Positions 37,688 to 47,234 of a DNA stretch of 64,000 nucleotides are shown here, one piece after another (within the stretch, counting starts at the first letter, position 1; every line of letters begins with the position of its first letter). The stretch comes from Chaunax sp. Z400 (Eukaryota > Chordata > Actinopteri > Lophiiformes > Chaunacidae). Location: NCBI GenBank assembly GCA_037577475.1, contig CM075183.1:11472971-11536970 (forward strand). Direction: 5' to 3'. The notes under the pieces are model-generated. The model ran no database searches. It was not told the DNA's origin and worked only from the letters and a program-made list of their open reading frames with translations. The position numbers and the translations under genes are program-made.

Positions 37688-39770
37688 GTATGAATCAGAA
37701 TCAGCTTTATTGGCTAAGTATGTGTACACATACAAGGAATTTGACTACGCTTTTTGCTTGCACTCAAGGTACTGGACAATAAGTTAAACAAAAAAAAAAA
37801 GAAAAATATACAAGATCAGAAAGAGTACACTAGACTCTGTTTTTGTGTCTGGTTGTTTTGGCGTGCAGTGCTCTGTAAAGCCTACCGGAGGGGAGGAGAT
37901 CAAACAACTTGTGTCCGGGGTGCGAAGGATCTGCAGTGATGTTTTCTGCCCTCTTCTTGGTCCTGGACATGTACAAGTCCTGAATGGAGGGCAGGTTGGC
38001 ACAGATGATTTTCTGTGCAGTCCTGTTGGTCCGTTGCAGTCTGTTCTTGTCTTGTTTGGTGGTCGACCCAAACCAGACGGTGATGGATGTGCAGAGAACA
38101 GACTGAATGGTTGCAGTGTAAAACTGCGTCAGCATCTCCTGAGGGTAGGTTGAACTTCCTGGGCTGACGCAGGAAGTACATCCTCTGCTGTGCCTTTTTG
38201 ATAATGGTGTCAGTGTTGGAAACCTACTTTAAGTCCCGGGAAATTATGGATCCCAGAAACCTGAAGGTTTCCACAGCAGACACTGTGTTGTTGAGTATGG
38301 TGATGGGGGGTAGTGTAGGAGGGCTCTTTCTGAAGTCCACAGTCATCTCCACAGTTTTGAGAGTATTTAGCTCCAGGTGGTTCTGACTGCACCAGAGGGC
38401 CAACTGTTGAACCCCATGTCTGTACGCAGACTTGTCGTTGTCCCTAATGAAGCTAATGACCATCTTGTCGTCTGCGAACTTCAGGAGTTTTACAGATGGG
38501 TCACATGAGGTGCAGTCATTAGTGTAGAGGGAGAAGAGCAGTGGGGAGAGCACACATCCCAGGGGGGCGCCAGTGCTGATCAATCAGGAACCAGATGTGA
38601 TATTTCCCAGCCTCACCTGCTGCCTCCTGTCAGTCAGGAAATTTGTAATCCACTGACAGGTGGAGGCGGGCACAGTGAGCTGGGAGAGCTTGGGGTGGAG
38701 GATATCCGGGATGATCGTGATGAACGCTGAGCTGAAGTCCAATGACAGGATCCTTTCGTATGTCCCTGGGGAGACGAGGTGTTGCAGGATGTAATGCAGT
38801 CCCATGTTGACCGCATCATCCACTGACCTGTTTGTTTGTTAGGCAAACTGCAGGGGGTCCAGCAGGGGGCCTGTGATGTCCTTCAAGTGGTTTAGCACAA
38901 GTCTTTCAAAGGATATCATGACCACAGACGTCAGCGCACCAGGCCTGTGGTCTTTTAATCCTGTGATGGAGGGTTTTTTGGGGACCGGGATGATGGTGGA
39001 GCATTTGAAGCAGGGGGGAACTTCACACAGCTCCAGTGATCTGTTGAAGATTTGTGTGAAGATGGGGGCCAGCTGGTCAGCCCAGACTTTCAGGCAGGAG
39101 GATGACACAGCATCAGAGCCTGGTGCCTTCTTGATCTTTTGTCTCTGAAAGAGCTGACACAGACACTGGATTTCCTTTGTCAGTCTGTTCCTGGCCTGGT
39201 TGAACAGGATTCTGTCCCCACTTCTGTAGGCCTCCTCCTTGGCCCGGCAACGCCTTCTGAGGTTGGCTGTAAACCATGGTCTGTCATTGTTATATCTGCA
39301 GAAGGTTTTTGTTGGCACACACGTCTTCACAAAAGCTTATGTATGATGTCACAGTGTCAGTGAGTTCATCCAGGTCAGAAGCAGCAGCCTCAAAAACACT
39401 CCAATCAGTGCAGTCAAAGCAGGCCTGTAAATCCAACTTTGCCTCGTTGGTCCATCTCCTCACAAAAACCCCGCTGTCGAAGTCTGACCTGCGCACCGGC
39501 TCACTTCCCTGTCTGTGAATCTTGTATCCCCGGCAGGTTCCATAGAGAGCTGCTGCTCCTCCAACTAGAAGCTCTGTAAAACTTTCCAGATCGGTAAAAA
39601 CAGGCGGAGAAGTATAGCCTGTGAATGAACCGATGTTTAAAAGTTCCTCCCTGGTGTAGGGAGAGCTAAAGACTGAACAAATAACAAAAACAGTGAAAGT
39701 ACCAGAGAGCGCAGAACTAAGGCTACCATCCATGGCGCCATCTTGTTGAGTGTTACTATGTGAACATGTG
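37688..39770 (-). mobile_element. degenerate CR1/L2-superfamily LINE, internally deleted
   Basis: Read on the minus strand, a near full-width but decayed non-LTR retrotransposon. The probable ORF2 start lies near 39733 (just inside AACAAGATGGCGCC). About 70 codons later the sequence jumps to the region preceding the reverse transcriptase (RRWTNEAKLDLQACFDCTDW), so the endonuclease is almost wholly missing. The RT follows, with SGAP/TGAPLGCVLSPLL and FADDK motifs. The 3' end (37688-37745) reads as a tail with AATAAAGCTGATTCTGATTC, the typical end of these fish elements. Damage includes in-frame stops at 38841-38839 and 38586-38584, a frameshift near 38140, and a second deletion between the pre-RT block and the RT. 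It lies within the presumed nlgn2 intron in the same orientation as the gene. Confidence 0.88.
37784..39330 (-). pseudogene. LINE reverse transcriptase remnant
   Basis: One frame carries most of the RT: FNRSLELCEVPPCFKCSTII, NRSVDDAVNMGLHYILQHL, SFSSAF-like DFSSAFITIIP, WITNFLTDRRQQVRLG, CVLSPLLFSLYTNDC, and FADDK where the catalytic box is normally F/YADDT. TAA at 38841 replaces the codon after LQFA and TGA at 38586 precedes ISTGAP. After RKFNLP (~38145) homology continues in another frame through SVLCTSITVWFGS, NRLQRTNRTAQKII, DPSHPGHKLFDLLPSGR and YRALHAKT. The enzyme would copy its own RNA at a nicked target, but this copy cannot make it. Confidence 0.85.
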
Positions 39771-39889
39771 ACAGTATGAAGAGCTGGCAGTCCCCATCAT
39801 TCTCCATCTGCTGGCCAAAAGCTTCATCCCCTTCCTACTTTACTTTTCTACTCTCCTCTCATCTTTTATTCTTATTTCCTCTCATCTCA

Positions 39890-39955
39890 AAGATTCGAAG
39901 AGGTTTATTTGCTATTTGCACAAGTACAGATAGTACAGGTAAATTGGAATATCCT
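39890..39955 (-). mobile_element. LINE 3'-end fragment
   Basis: The plus strand reads gaagaggtttatttgctatt...gcacaagtacagatagtaca, which resembles the reverse complement of a teleost LINE 3' end. It lies about 120 bp beyond the 5' side of the larger LINE and is probably an independent insertion. A short decayed match, so moderate confidence. Confidence 0.4.
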
Positions 39956-39959
39956 TATA

Positions 39960-41980
39960 TTGTCTCCCATCCCATCCCATCTTATCTTATCCTATCCCAT
40001 GGTCTCTGTTCCTCTTTGCTTTTCTTGTTTCCTCTCTTCTCATCTATTTCTCTCATCACCTCCACTCCTTTACCAGCAACACATGTAAAAAAAAAAAAAA
40101 AAAAAATCATTAAACTGATGTGGGTGGAGAAGCAGGAGCGATGCTGGAGCAAAGCCAACCCAGGGGCTGTTAGAGGAGTGCTGAGGCTAACAATGTCATG
40201 CCGGAACTGACCGCCATGGATACAGCAGCAATGATGAAGAGGGATGAAACAAGTTAATCATACCCTGCCAAGACATTTACATAAATATGTCCAATGTTAG
40301 TATTTTATTCAGAATTTATTCAACACCCAAACTGGCGGAGTGAAGTATTATGGTGACGATGTTGGGTGATGGTTCATGTTGAGTAATGAAGGTCATTCTG
40401 GAAGGTATTTTACACCTGAGTGACATTCTATGTCTATGGGCTCATGTACCGTACATCTCTCTGTATCATGGAACTTGCATTTCTACCAAGTGGAAAACAG
40501 TAGGCAAGCCATGTGACAGTGTGAAATGACTCAAGACCTGATGTATAGTGTTCTATATGTGCCAGGGGAGCTATAAGGGGCGATGATGGGCTTCTGAAGG
40601 CTGGGGCTGCAGTGTTGGTGTGGAGAGGTGGAGGGAAGGGTGTTGAGCTGTGACAGGCTAAATAAAAAGTCCAGGCAAGTGCTGAAAGGGAGACGGAAAT
40701 GTGTTAGAATGAAGAAAAGGCTCAGAGTGGAAATCAGTGGCTCGTCTCTATGCTGACACACAACCGATGTGCACATTTAGAGAATTAAAGAGATAAATAC
40801 AAGCATAAAGACATAAACACATTGGTACCGATTGTTTAAACTGATAACAAAATATATGTTAATAGATTCCACTTAAAAGCAGTTTTCTGAAGACTTTCCA
40901 CTGTGTGAGGCCAAACCAAGTGCAAGTTAAAAAACACTTTCTGCAGGTGGAAACAGTGGATGTGACTCTTAGAGGCATTTCCTCATGAAAGGTTATGGCC
41001 TTGTATTGGAAATGAAAAGACAAATGTGAAACACGTCCTACAATATCCTAGGCAAGGAGAGAGAGACAGAGGGGTGATTGAGGTCTCTGCACTTCCCATC
41101 ACGCCTTCCGAACAAAATGGAAATATTTCTCTTTTATTACTCACACAGCTAACAGTGCCCCGGCAGACAAAAAAGTCCGCTGTACGATCTGTGGTGAGAG
41201 AACAGGGTTCTTGTCAATGCAAAAAGTGAGAAAAGACGAATGTGACCTAATTCGTTCCTCATAAAGCACCTGGAAACTGCTTCAGTCTTGACCTTTGTTC
41301 TCTTGCTTTATAACACCTTCAATAGGGTATACTATAAAACCAGGGAATAATAATAATTAAAAAAAACCTTGGACATATTCTTTTTAACACACACCCACAC
41401 CATCATCAAGTAGCTACAGGAAACATAATGGAACATTTATTGTGTTAAAGAGTGAACCTCCAATGCTTCTCTCTCTTTTGACCTAATTGATCGATCGCTA
41501 AACCCATAGTCATAGCTGAAGAACTGCACAGCAGGCCTGTCAAGCTTTGGATTTTTCTCATGTGTACATGGGGTCATAGTAAGGCTAATGCTGCATAATT
41601 AAAGATTGTGTATTACCATTTCTTTCTTTTCTTGTTTTTTTCAAAACCAAAAATACAAGAGCAAAAATGCAGGGAAAGGATATAACAGTAGTGGTACTCT
41701 GTCTTAATGTATGCTAACATTAGTGATTCTCTCCAGCTCTATTTTGGAATTGTGGAAGTTTACGCTCAAGCAACTAATAGATAGTCAACATTATAAAGGC
41801 TTTTCTTCTTTTAAACGATTAAAACAAAACATAGTAGATGAAAAAATAAAGAATAAATATAACCTCTGTTTGCTTTTCTTGTTTCACGAGGGAAAAATGC
41901 CCCTGCATGTACTATATATGTTAAAAATGCCTGACAGGCACTGCAAAAGTAAAGGAATGGGGTTTAGCGAACAATCAATT
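39960..41980. other. no gene seen apart from repeat copy B
   Basis: Holds CCCAT/TTATC-type short repeats (39966-40000), an A run (40087-40106) and the dispersed repeat at 40.6 kb. This is immediately 3' (minus strand) of the intronic transposon-like element. Confidence 0.55.
40596..40777. repeat. unclassified dispersed repeat, copy B
   Basis: Partner of 35989-36163, 4.6 kb away, diverged by indels and substitutions. Because divergence is spread through the whole alignment, the copies probably derive from an old dispersed family rather than a recent local duplication. An 81-codon minus-strand frame here is not supported as a gene. Confidence 0.6.
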
Positions 41981-41981
41981 C

Positions 41982-42422
41982 AGCTGCATTTCCTTTACGT
42001 GGTAGTGGCTCAACTCTACTCCCATTTTTTTCCATTTAGTAAAAAGTACCTGGTATCTGGTACTACTTTTTTTTTGTACCACCCTCCATTGTGGTTCCAA
42101 AAAGGCTGAGCAGGTACTAAAATATCACGTGAAACATTGCAGACCACTGATTGGTCAGAGAGAATCATTTCTGCGTCATTGCATCATCAACGCCCGGCAC
42201 GCACAGAATATCCTGCACAGCACAAATCAATGGCTGCCATTTTCAAACAGCAAAGCTACTTTAGCGGCTGTAACTTTGTTATTGCGGTCGCTATATTGAG
42301 GAGGTGCAGATGTTTCTGTCATTGATAGCTGATGTGAGGACCACAAGAGGTGACCAAGAGGAGTACCTGATACCAAAGCTAAATCGAGTCGAGTAGACCC
42401 ATTACCACGTAGTGGAAATGCG
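41982..42422. mobile_element. short non-autonomous DNA-transposon-like element with ~40-bp inverted ends
   Basis: The left end (agctgcatttcctttacgtg...) and the reverse complement of the right end (agccgcatttccactacgtg...) match at about 33 of 40 positions. The 440-bp body contains no transposase frame. It includes degenerate repeats of the GGTACCTGGTACT type near the left end, a pattern I associate with abundant short teleost DNA elements; PIF/Harbinger-like or hAT-like origin cannot be separated here. I could not define a clean target-site duplication. It lies in the first nlgn2 intron with its right end about 80 bp from the donor. A 132-codon open frame crossing its left part is not a gene. 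Confidence 0.7.
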
Positions 42423-42498
42423 GCTCTAGTTATATAAATCGTTACTCACTAAATCCCAAAATTCCCAGCCGCCGCCAACCCTTGATTTAATACCATCC

Positions 42499-42504
42499 AC
42501 TCAC
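42499..42504 (-). promoter_or_regulatory. nlgn2: 5' splice donor of the nlgn2 first coding exon
   Basis: Read on the minus strand, the coding sequence ends GAGGATG and continues gtgagt, a full-consensus U2 donor. The frame beyond it stays open for about 17 codons, but the residues no longer resemble any neuroligin. In the NLGN2 family the sequence after PTEDG belongs to alternative splice site A or the next exon, so this is the expected junction. Confidence 0.85.
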
Positions 42505-43012
42505 CATCCTCCGTGGGTACGTAGATATTGAGGTAGAGGCAGTCCTCACTCTGGTTCTGGATGTAACCCGCCGCCACGTCCAGGTTGTCCGTGAACCACA
42601 CTGGCAACATAATCTCCGGCAGCACGCCGTGGACGTTCTGAGGACACACAGGGGCAAACTGGGTAGCGTTGCGGATCTCCTGCCAGGATCCAGGGGCTTC
42701 GGGCGGCTGAAAGCGGCGGTCGCCGATGGGTGCTGTGGCGTACGGGACGCCCAAGTACTGCTCCACGGGGCCCAGGATCTCATTGTTTAAGTCTTTCTTG
42801 ATACCTCTGAGCTTGCCGTAGTTGGTGGTGACTATGGGGTGTTTGGAAGGGTCCATCTTCTGGCTTGAGGCCAGGCTGAAGAGCAGGATGAGCCCTAGTA
42901 CACCCATTAGGCACCAGTCTGTCATGAGACTAAGGGGGCGTGTCCTTGACATCAAACCCCGCCAACTTTGTTTATTTAGAGCAAGTGGGAGGGGGCACAT
43001 GACTGGATTCAT
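42505..43012 (-). CDS. nlgn2: neuroligin-2, first coding exon (partial gene)
   Basis: This exon encodes the N-terminus of a neuroligin, a postsynaptic single-pass adhesion protein whose catalytically inactive cholinesterase-like ectodomain binds presynaptic neurexin; NLGN2 acts mainly at inhibitory synapses. With the ATG at 43012 it gives 169 codons plus one base. A hydrophobic stretch at residues ~36-50 (GVLGLILLFSLASS) fits a signal peptide. The ectodomain follows: NYGKLRG, LNNEILGPVEQYLGVPYA, RRFQPPEAP, the sequon NAT at ~115, CPQNVHG, LPEIMLPVWFTDNLD, a second sequon NQS and EDCLYLNIYVPTED, with Cys at ~123 and ~158. HG-LP-IMLPVWFTDNL, QNQSEDC and the glycine at the junction favour NLGN2 over NLGN1/3/4; the a or b paralogue cannot be decided. 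The frame ends in donor gtgagt at phase 1. The start is uncertain: 43012 has A at -3, while in-frame ATGs at 42952 and 42925 have weaker contexts. No other exon was found in the window. Confidence 0.86.
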
Positions 43013-43084
43013 ACTGCTCAGCCACCTGCTACTAGTCTGTTTAGGAGCACTTCTGTCTTTTTCTGAGAGATTATAACCAACAGT

Positions 43085-43110
43085 CTGGAAGGTAAAGCAT
43101 GAAAGGAGGA
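43085..43110 (-). promoter_or_regulatory. nlgn2: candidate 3' splice acceptor, nlgn2 (proximal)
   Basis: On the minus strand a pyrimidine-rich stretch runs into ttccag at 43090-43085, placing a possible exon start at 43084. This would give a 580-nt exon with 72 nt of 5' UTR before the ATG at 43012. It competes with a stronger acceptor at 43400, and only RNA evidence can choose. Confidence 0.45.
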
Positions 43111-43281
43111 TTAAAAACAAACGTAGGCAGAGCTTGAAAGACTAAAAGGAGCTATTTTAGAGGTATGATCCAGACTGGGAGCGCTGGCCAAAGGTGAGGT
43201 TGAGGGCAAAGCAGTTGTTGGAGTAAAGGAGGGTCCTTATGGGTGCATGAGAAGGAGGTCAAACCACATGTGGGTCCCAGG

Positions 43282-43329
43282 TCATTGTTGATTCTGAGTA
43301 ACAGCGATCCAAAACATGTCCTCAGCCAT
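43282..43329 (-). other. possible 15-codon upstream ORF in the nlgn2 leader
   Basis: On the minus strand ACCATGG at 43329 opens a 15-codon reading frame that stops with TGA at 43284-43282, well before the nlgn2 start. It matters only if the distal acceptor at 43400 or an unspliced leader is used. An upstream ORF in this context could dampen translation; that is inference. Confidence 0.3.
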
Positions 43330-43399
43330 GGTTCTGTTCCGTTCCATCCCTACTGGTCTCCTTTAATCCAGTTCATTTGACTTGAAGAGCCGCTGAAAT

Positions 43400-43430
43400 C
43401 TGCAGGAGGAGACAAAGAGGAAGGAGAGAT
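43400..43430 (-). promoter_or_regulatory. nlgn2: candidate 3' splice acceptor, nlgn2 (distal)
   Basis: On the minus strand a long pyrimidine tract (ctccttcctctttgtctcct) runs into cctgcag at 43406-43400, an excellent acceptor. If used, the exon would begin at 43399 and carry about 390 nt of 5' UTR before the ATG at 43012. That leader would contain several upstream ATGs, including one in a strong Kozak context at 43329. Confidence 0.5.
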
Positions 43431-45202
43431 GAGATTTACAGGACAGTCATATACATAGAGAGAAAAACAGAGAGGAGGCGGCAAAGGGAGATAAGAGAGA
43501 TTATATCTTATCTGAAACAGAAACATATTGACTTAAATGTTGTCAGTGCAACACTTTCCCTTCAGCTGTTGCCAGGAGAAAAATACTTCCTGAAGTGAAA
43601 GTGGTGGAAATGAAACCAGACATCGACAGAGAGTGCTCTTGAGATCAAGTGAATTGGCCTAATTTTGGGAACATTTCATGTGGTTATCAACTTCTTCCGC
43701 TTCGTTTGATTCCTTCACAGCCTAGAAAACACAGCTCCTAAAGCAGGTACAGGAACCCTGCGACCACATTTCACTTGCTCTGGCTTTTGCAACATGATCT
43801 GACCCACAGAAGCCTCTCGTGTATTCCATGTGGAGTGCACACTTCTACATGACTCTGCCAATCTATTATGGATGAAAACCCTAAACTGGACTTGTTTGCG
43901 TTGTCCTGCTCTGACCTGTATTAGGAAATGCACCAAATCTCTGCTGGTGAACTGTGGCTGACCCGCCGGGTTTGCGCCTCATCTCTGCAGAAAGATTATG
44001 TAGTGCAGCAGCTTCTAGCAGCGATCAATATTTATTATATTATTATTTTCTTAGGGGCTTCAGTGCTGGATCTGGAGATATGAATACAGCAGACCACACA
44101 GATGAGTTGTGGCTACAGATTAAGGCGAGCCTTTCACTGCCCAATAAGGTCAAAGGTCAGTAATGTGCGCCTGTAAGCAGCTTACAACAGCCCAGGACAC
44201 TTTTGGGCTGTACATGTAGAGCACAAAAGACACACACATGCACACAGTAAGCCTTAAATGTCCCGCACATGAATGAGTGCCCGCACACTGTACACTCATT
44301 CATGTAATCTACTGCGAAAATGTGCAAATCCTCATGTATCAGACCCAGTCAGAAATTCATGAGGCACGGAGATTATACAGTCATCACATTGTTAGGTGGT
44401 GTTATGTAACGGTAGGGGACCAACACTACAGCAGTAATGAAGACTGTAGAGGGGGAAAAAAAGAAGGAGAAACCTCTTTCATGTTCAGACGCTCTATTTC
44501 CGTCTTATCTGATTTCTAAAATTCACCGTTACCTCTTTCTCTCTCCCACGCTCTCGCTTGCTTCATCACCGTGCCGTAATTGTCCCATTTAAAGTCATCA
44601 TTAACTGTATTACTGCATCGCCTGCACCCACTGAAGCGCCTGTCTTTTTGTTGTCTTTTTTTCTTTCTTTTTTCCCCCCCCGCTCCCCCACTTCCAATAA
44701 AACCATCCGATTTTGAAAGCGTGGGGAGGAAAGCGTCCTGAGGCAAGACGGTGGATAATTAGAGCGTACTGTATATAGGGCTGATGGGCCGGTGAGCCTT
44801 TTCACTCACACTGATGTACCAAGACGTACATATAAGGAGGCTCATTCATGTCATAATAAAGTTTCTTATGTATAACAAGCTCTTTGGAAGAGGCTTATAT
44901 GAAAATGTTGAAAACAAGACTGGAGTTCTTCCAGGGAGCGGTAATTACGAGCGAGTCCGCCTGTAATCAATAAGCATCTGTAATCACTCACTGTCTTCTT
45001 TTGGTAGAGTGTGTTCAGCCTAAATATATTGGTGTCTGCCTTTGTTCCAGTCTGTGTGGATCTTTGTGGTTCTGCCCACGCGCCTGTGCCACTCATGCAT
45101 CTGGGAGAGCATCCTCTCACGGAGGAGCGGGCAGCACGATGTGAGCTCTAATTAAACCATGGAGAGTCTGGAGGCCGGCATGCTTTGCAGAGATGAGCCC
45201 TC

Positions 45203-45204
<2 letters not shown>

Positions 45205-45243
<39 letters not shown>
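45205..45243. repeat. (CA)n microsatellite
   Basis: About 18 CA units preceded by CCAC triplets. Confidence 0.93.
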
Positions 45244-45244
<1 letters not shown>

Positions 45245-45791
45245 ATTCAACTTTCATCCTCCAAAACACATGAAAGAGACTGAGATGAAGAGAGTGAGAG
45301 AAAGTGGTAAAAAAAAGAAAAGAAAAAAGGAGCAGGGATAGTTGGAGACAAACAAGAGATGAGAGGTGAGGATGCAGATGGAGAGGAAACAGGTCTTGGT
45401 GTTGATGAAAAGCTTCTCTCTAGTCAGCAGAGACCCTTCAAAGTCCTTGAGCAAAAATGACATGAGGCACTGCTCCACTGGCCCTTGAGTCTTAGATAAG
45501 TGGGCATCTAATAGATCCGCATCCAAAGGCCTGAGGAAGGGGCCAACTGGACTCCATTTGCCCTGAAATTGCACCTCACACTTGGGCCGGTGCAGAGGGC
45601 AGCAGAGGCCCACACGAGCCAGAATCCCTGGTAAAAGTCCAAGGCTCTATAGCAGCTGTGAGCGTGCCTGGAGGGACCCTCCAGAATTTCGGGGTGCATC
45701 TGAGTGATTAATTGCTAATTGGCTCAATTAAAGGGCCTAATAGGTCCAGCTTTGCTGTAAGCAGTGGGAGAGCTTAAGTGATTGATGAAGA

Positions 45792-45794
<3 letters not shown>

Positions 45795-45842
<48 letters not shown>
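45795..45842. repeat. (GA)n microsatellite
   Basis: About 24 GA units, similar in length to the array at 18.26 kb. Confidence 0.95.
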
Positions 45843-45843
<1 letters not shown>

Positions 45844-46002
45844 GAAGGGAGGGACTGGTGCAAGGAGAGCAGAGCATGGCAACAGAGCCATATAGGAGAT
45901 ATCCATGGGAGCGTTTGTAAGTCTGATAGTGTATCTACCTTTATTCCAAATACCACAGATATGGATTTATAGGAAGAGGATTTCCTGAAATGCATGCATG
46001 GG

Positions 46003-46035
46003 GCACACACACACACACACACATACACATACGCA
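46003..46035. repeat. (CA)n microsatellite
   Basis: Short CA array with late interruptions. Confidence 0.9.
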
Positions 46036-47094
46036 CACTGATGCACACTCATCCATGATTCATGCGATTAGTAGAATGTTTTTCCTCGATATTTGGGAGG
46101 AAGGACAAGCTGTTCAGCAACAGACTAGAAGTATAACCCTCATCTGTTTTCTGCACATTTCCTGCATCTCCAACTCTATTCCTGGAGGACAATGCAAAAT
46201 ATTCTGTTTGTAATTCTTGACCAGCCTGTCTACTGGAGGCTGTATTGCTACACGGCTGTGAAAAGAAAAAAAAATTTGCAAGAAAAAATACCTTAGCATT
46301 ATTCAAATTGGGTACTAACTGGGCTTTTAGCAGATATCTTTATCCACAGGTACAGAAAATGCAGTCTGCAAGCAGTGAGGTGTTTTATTATGTTTCTAGA
46401 GTCAAACCCTTCATCATTTGGAGAACGTGTGGTCAAACTAGAGCCACACCCTGTGTTCTGTCAAACACTTTAATCTGAGCCACAAATATTTAAGCAATAC
46501 ATTTCTGCTGCTTAATTTGTTGACCTGAAGTGTTTCCTGTCTGTGAACAAATTGCAATAGATGGTGCCGTAATGTTTTTATTATTAGGCCTTAAAAGGCT
46601 ATAACAACATCACCATTGCTCAGGACATTCAATAAAAAAGGGTTAGTGAATGCTGACATATAATGCAGGATTGGCCAGCTACAGTAAATATCTCTAATCA
46701 CGGTGGGAGGGAAAACAGAATGACAGATTTGTCAGGAGCACCATGCACAATTTGACCAGCATCTACTCTAAACTGACTCTCTGAAAAGTAAAGGGAAATA
46801 AGGCAGGTTTAGTGGCTCCCAAGTTTGCACGCTCAGCAAGATGATGCATGTTCACAAAGCAATGTACAATTCAGGATCTGGTTAACAAAACATATTTTTG
46901 GCTCAAAGACAGCAAATCACAGGAAATAGGTTACTAAAGGGAGGTTTGAAAATATAAAAATACTAGTAAGATAAAAGCAGTTAACTTCATCACATTGTAC
47001 AGTCACTTAATGCACACATGACCATGACTATTTAGCTACAAACTGAATAAGTTGTTTATTTTGTGTTGCTTTAGATATGTGAGTTTTGCATTTT

Positions 47095-47230
47095 AGGATA
47101 TCATATTCATCCTTGCAGAGAGTTAGAAAAGTTTTTGCTATTGGTGAGAACCAGGCTAGCTAACCCTTGATTCCAGTCTTTCTTTATGCTAAGCTAACTG
47201 TCTACTGTTCAGGAGAAACAATATATAAAC
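47095..47230. mobile_element. fragment of a common teleost repeat (GCTAAGCTAAC family)
   Basis: Blocks gatatcatattcatccttgc, aggctagctaacccttga, ttccagtctttctttatgct and aagctaactg appear in the order of an abundant percomorph repeat. A separate fragment of what may be the same family lies near 48.2 kb. Confidence 0.45.
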
Positions 47231-47234
47231 ACAA

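Larger units (their letters stand above)
43435..47090. other. presumed 5' side of nlgn2; no further exon identified
   Basis: One or more non-coding first exons of nlgn2 should lie at higher coordinates than the coding exon, but they cannot be recognised without RNA data. Microsatellites at 45.2, 45.8 and 46.0 kb are listed separately. The segment 45.54-45.75 kb is low in simple repeats and contains a cluster of TAAT cores. Confidence 0.45.

Noticed and set aside
38634..38846. Alternative minus-strand frame through the LINE RT
   Set aside because: A shadow of the true RT frame, which carries the conserved motifs.
41711..42109. Plus-strand 132-codon frame
   Set aside because: It overlaps the left half of the transposon-like element at 41982-42422 and has no domain.
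42449..42504. Continuation of the neuroligin frame beyond DG (EWMVLNQG...)
   Set aside because: It lies after a perfect gtgagt donor and no longer resembles neuroligins; it is intronic readthrough.
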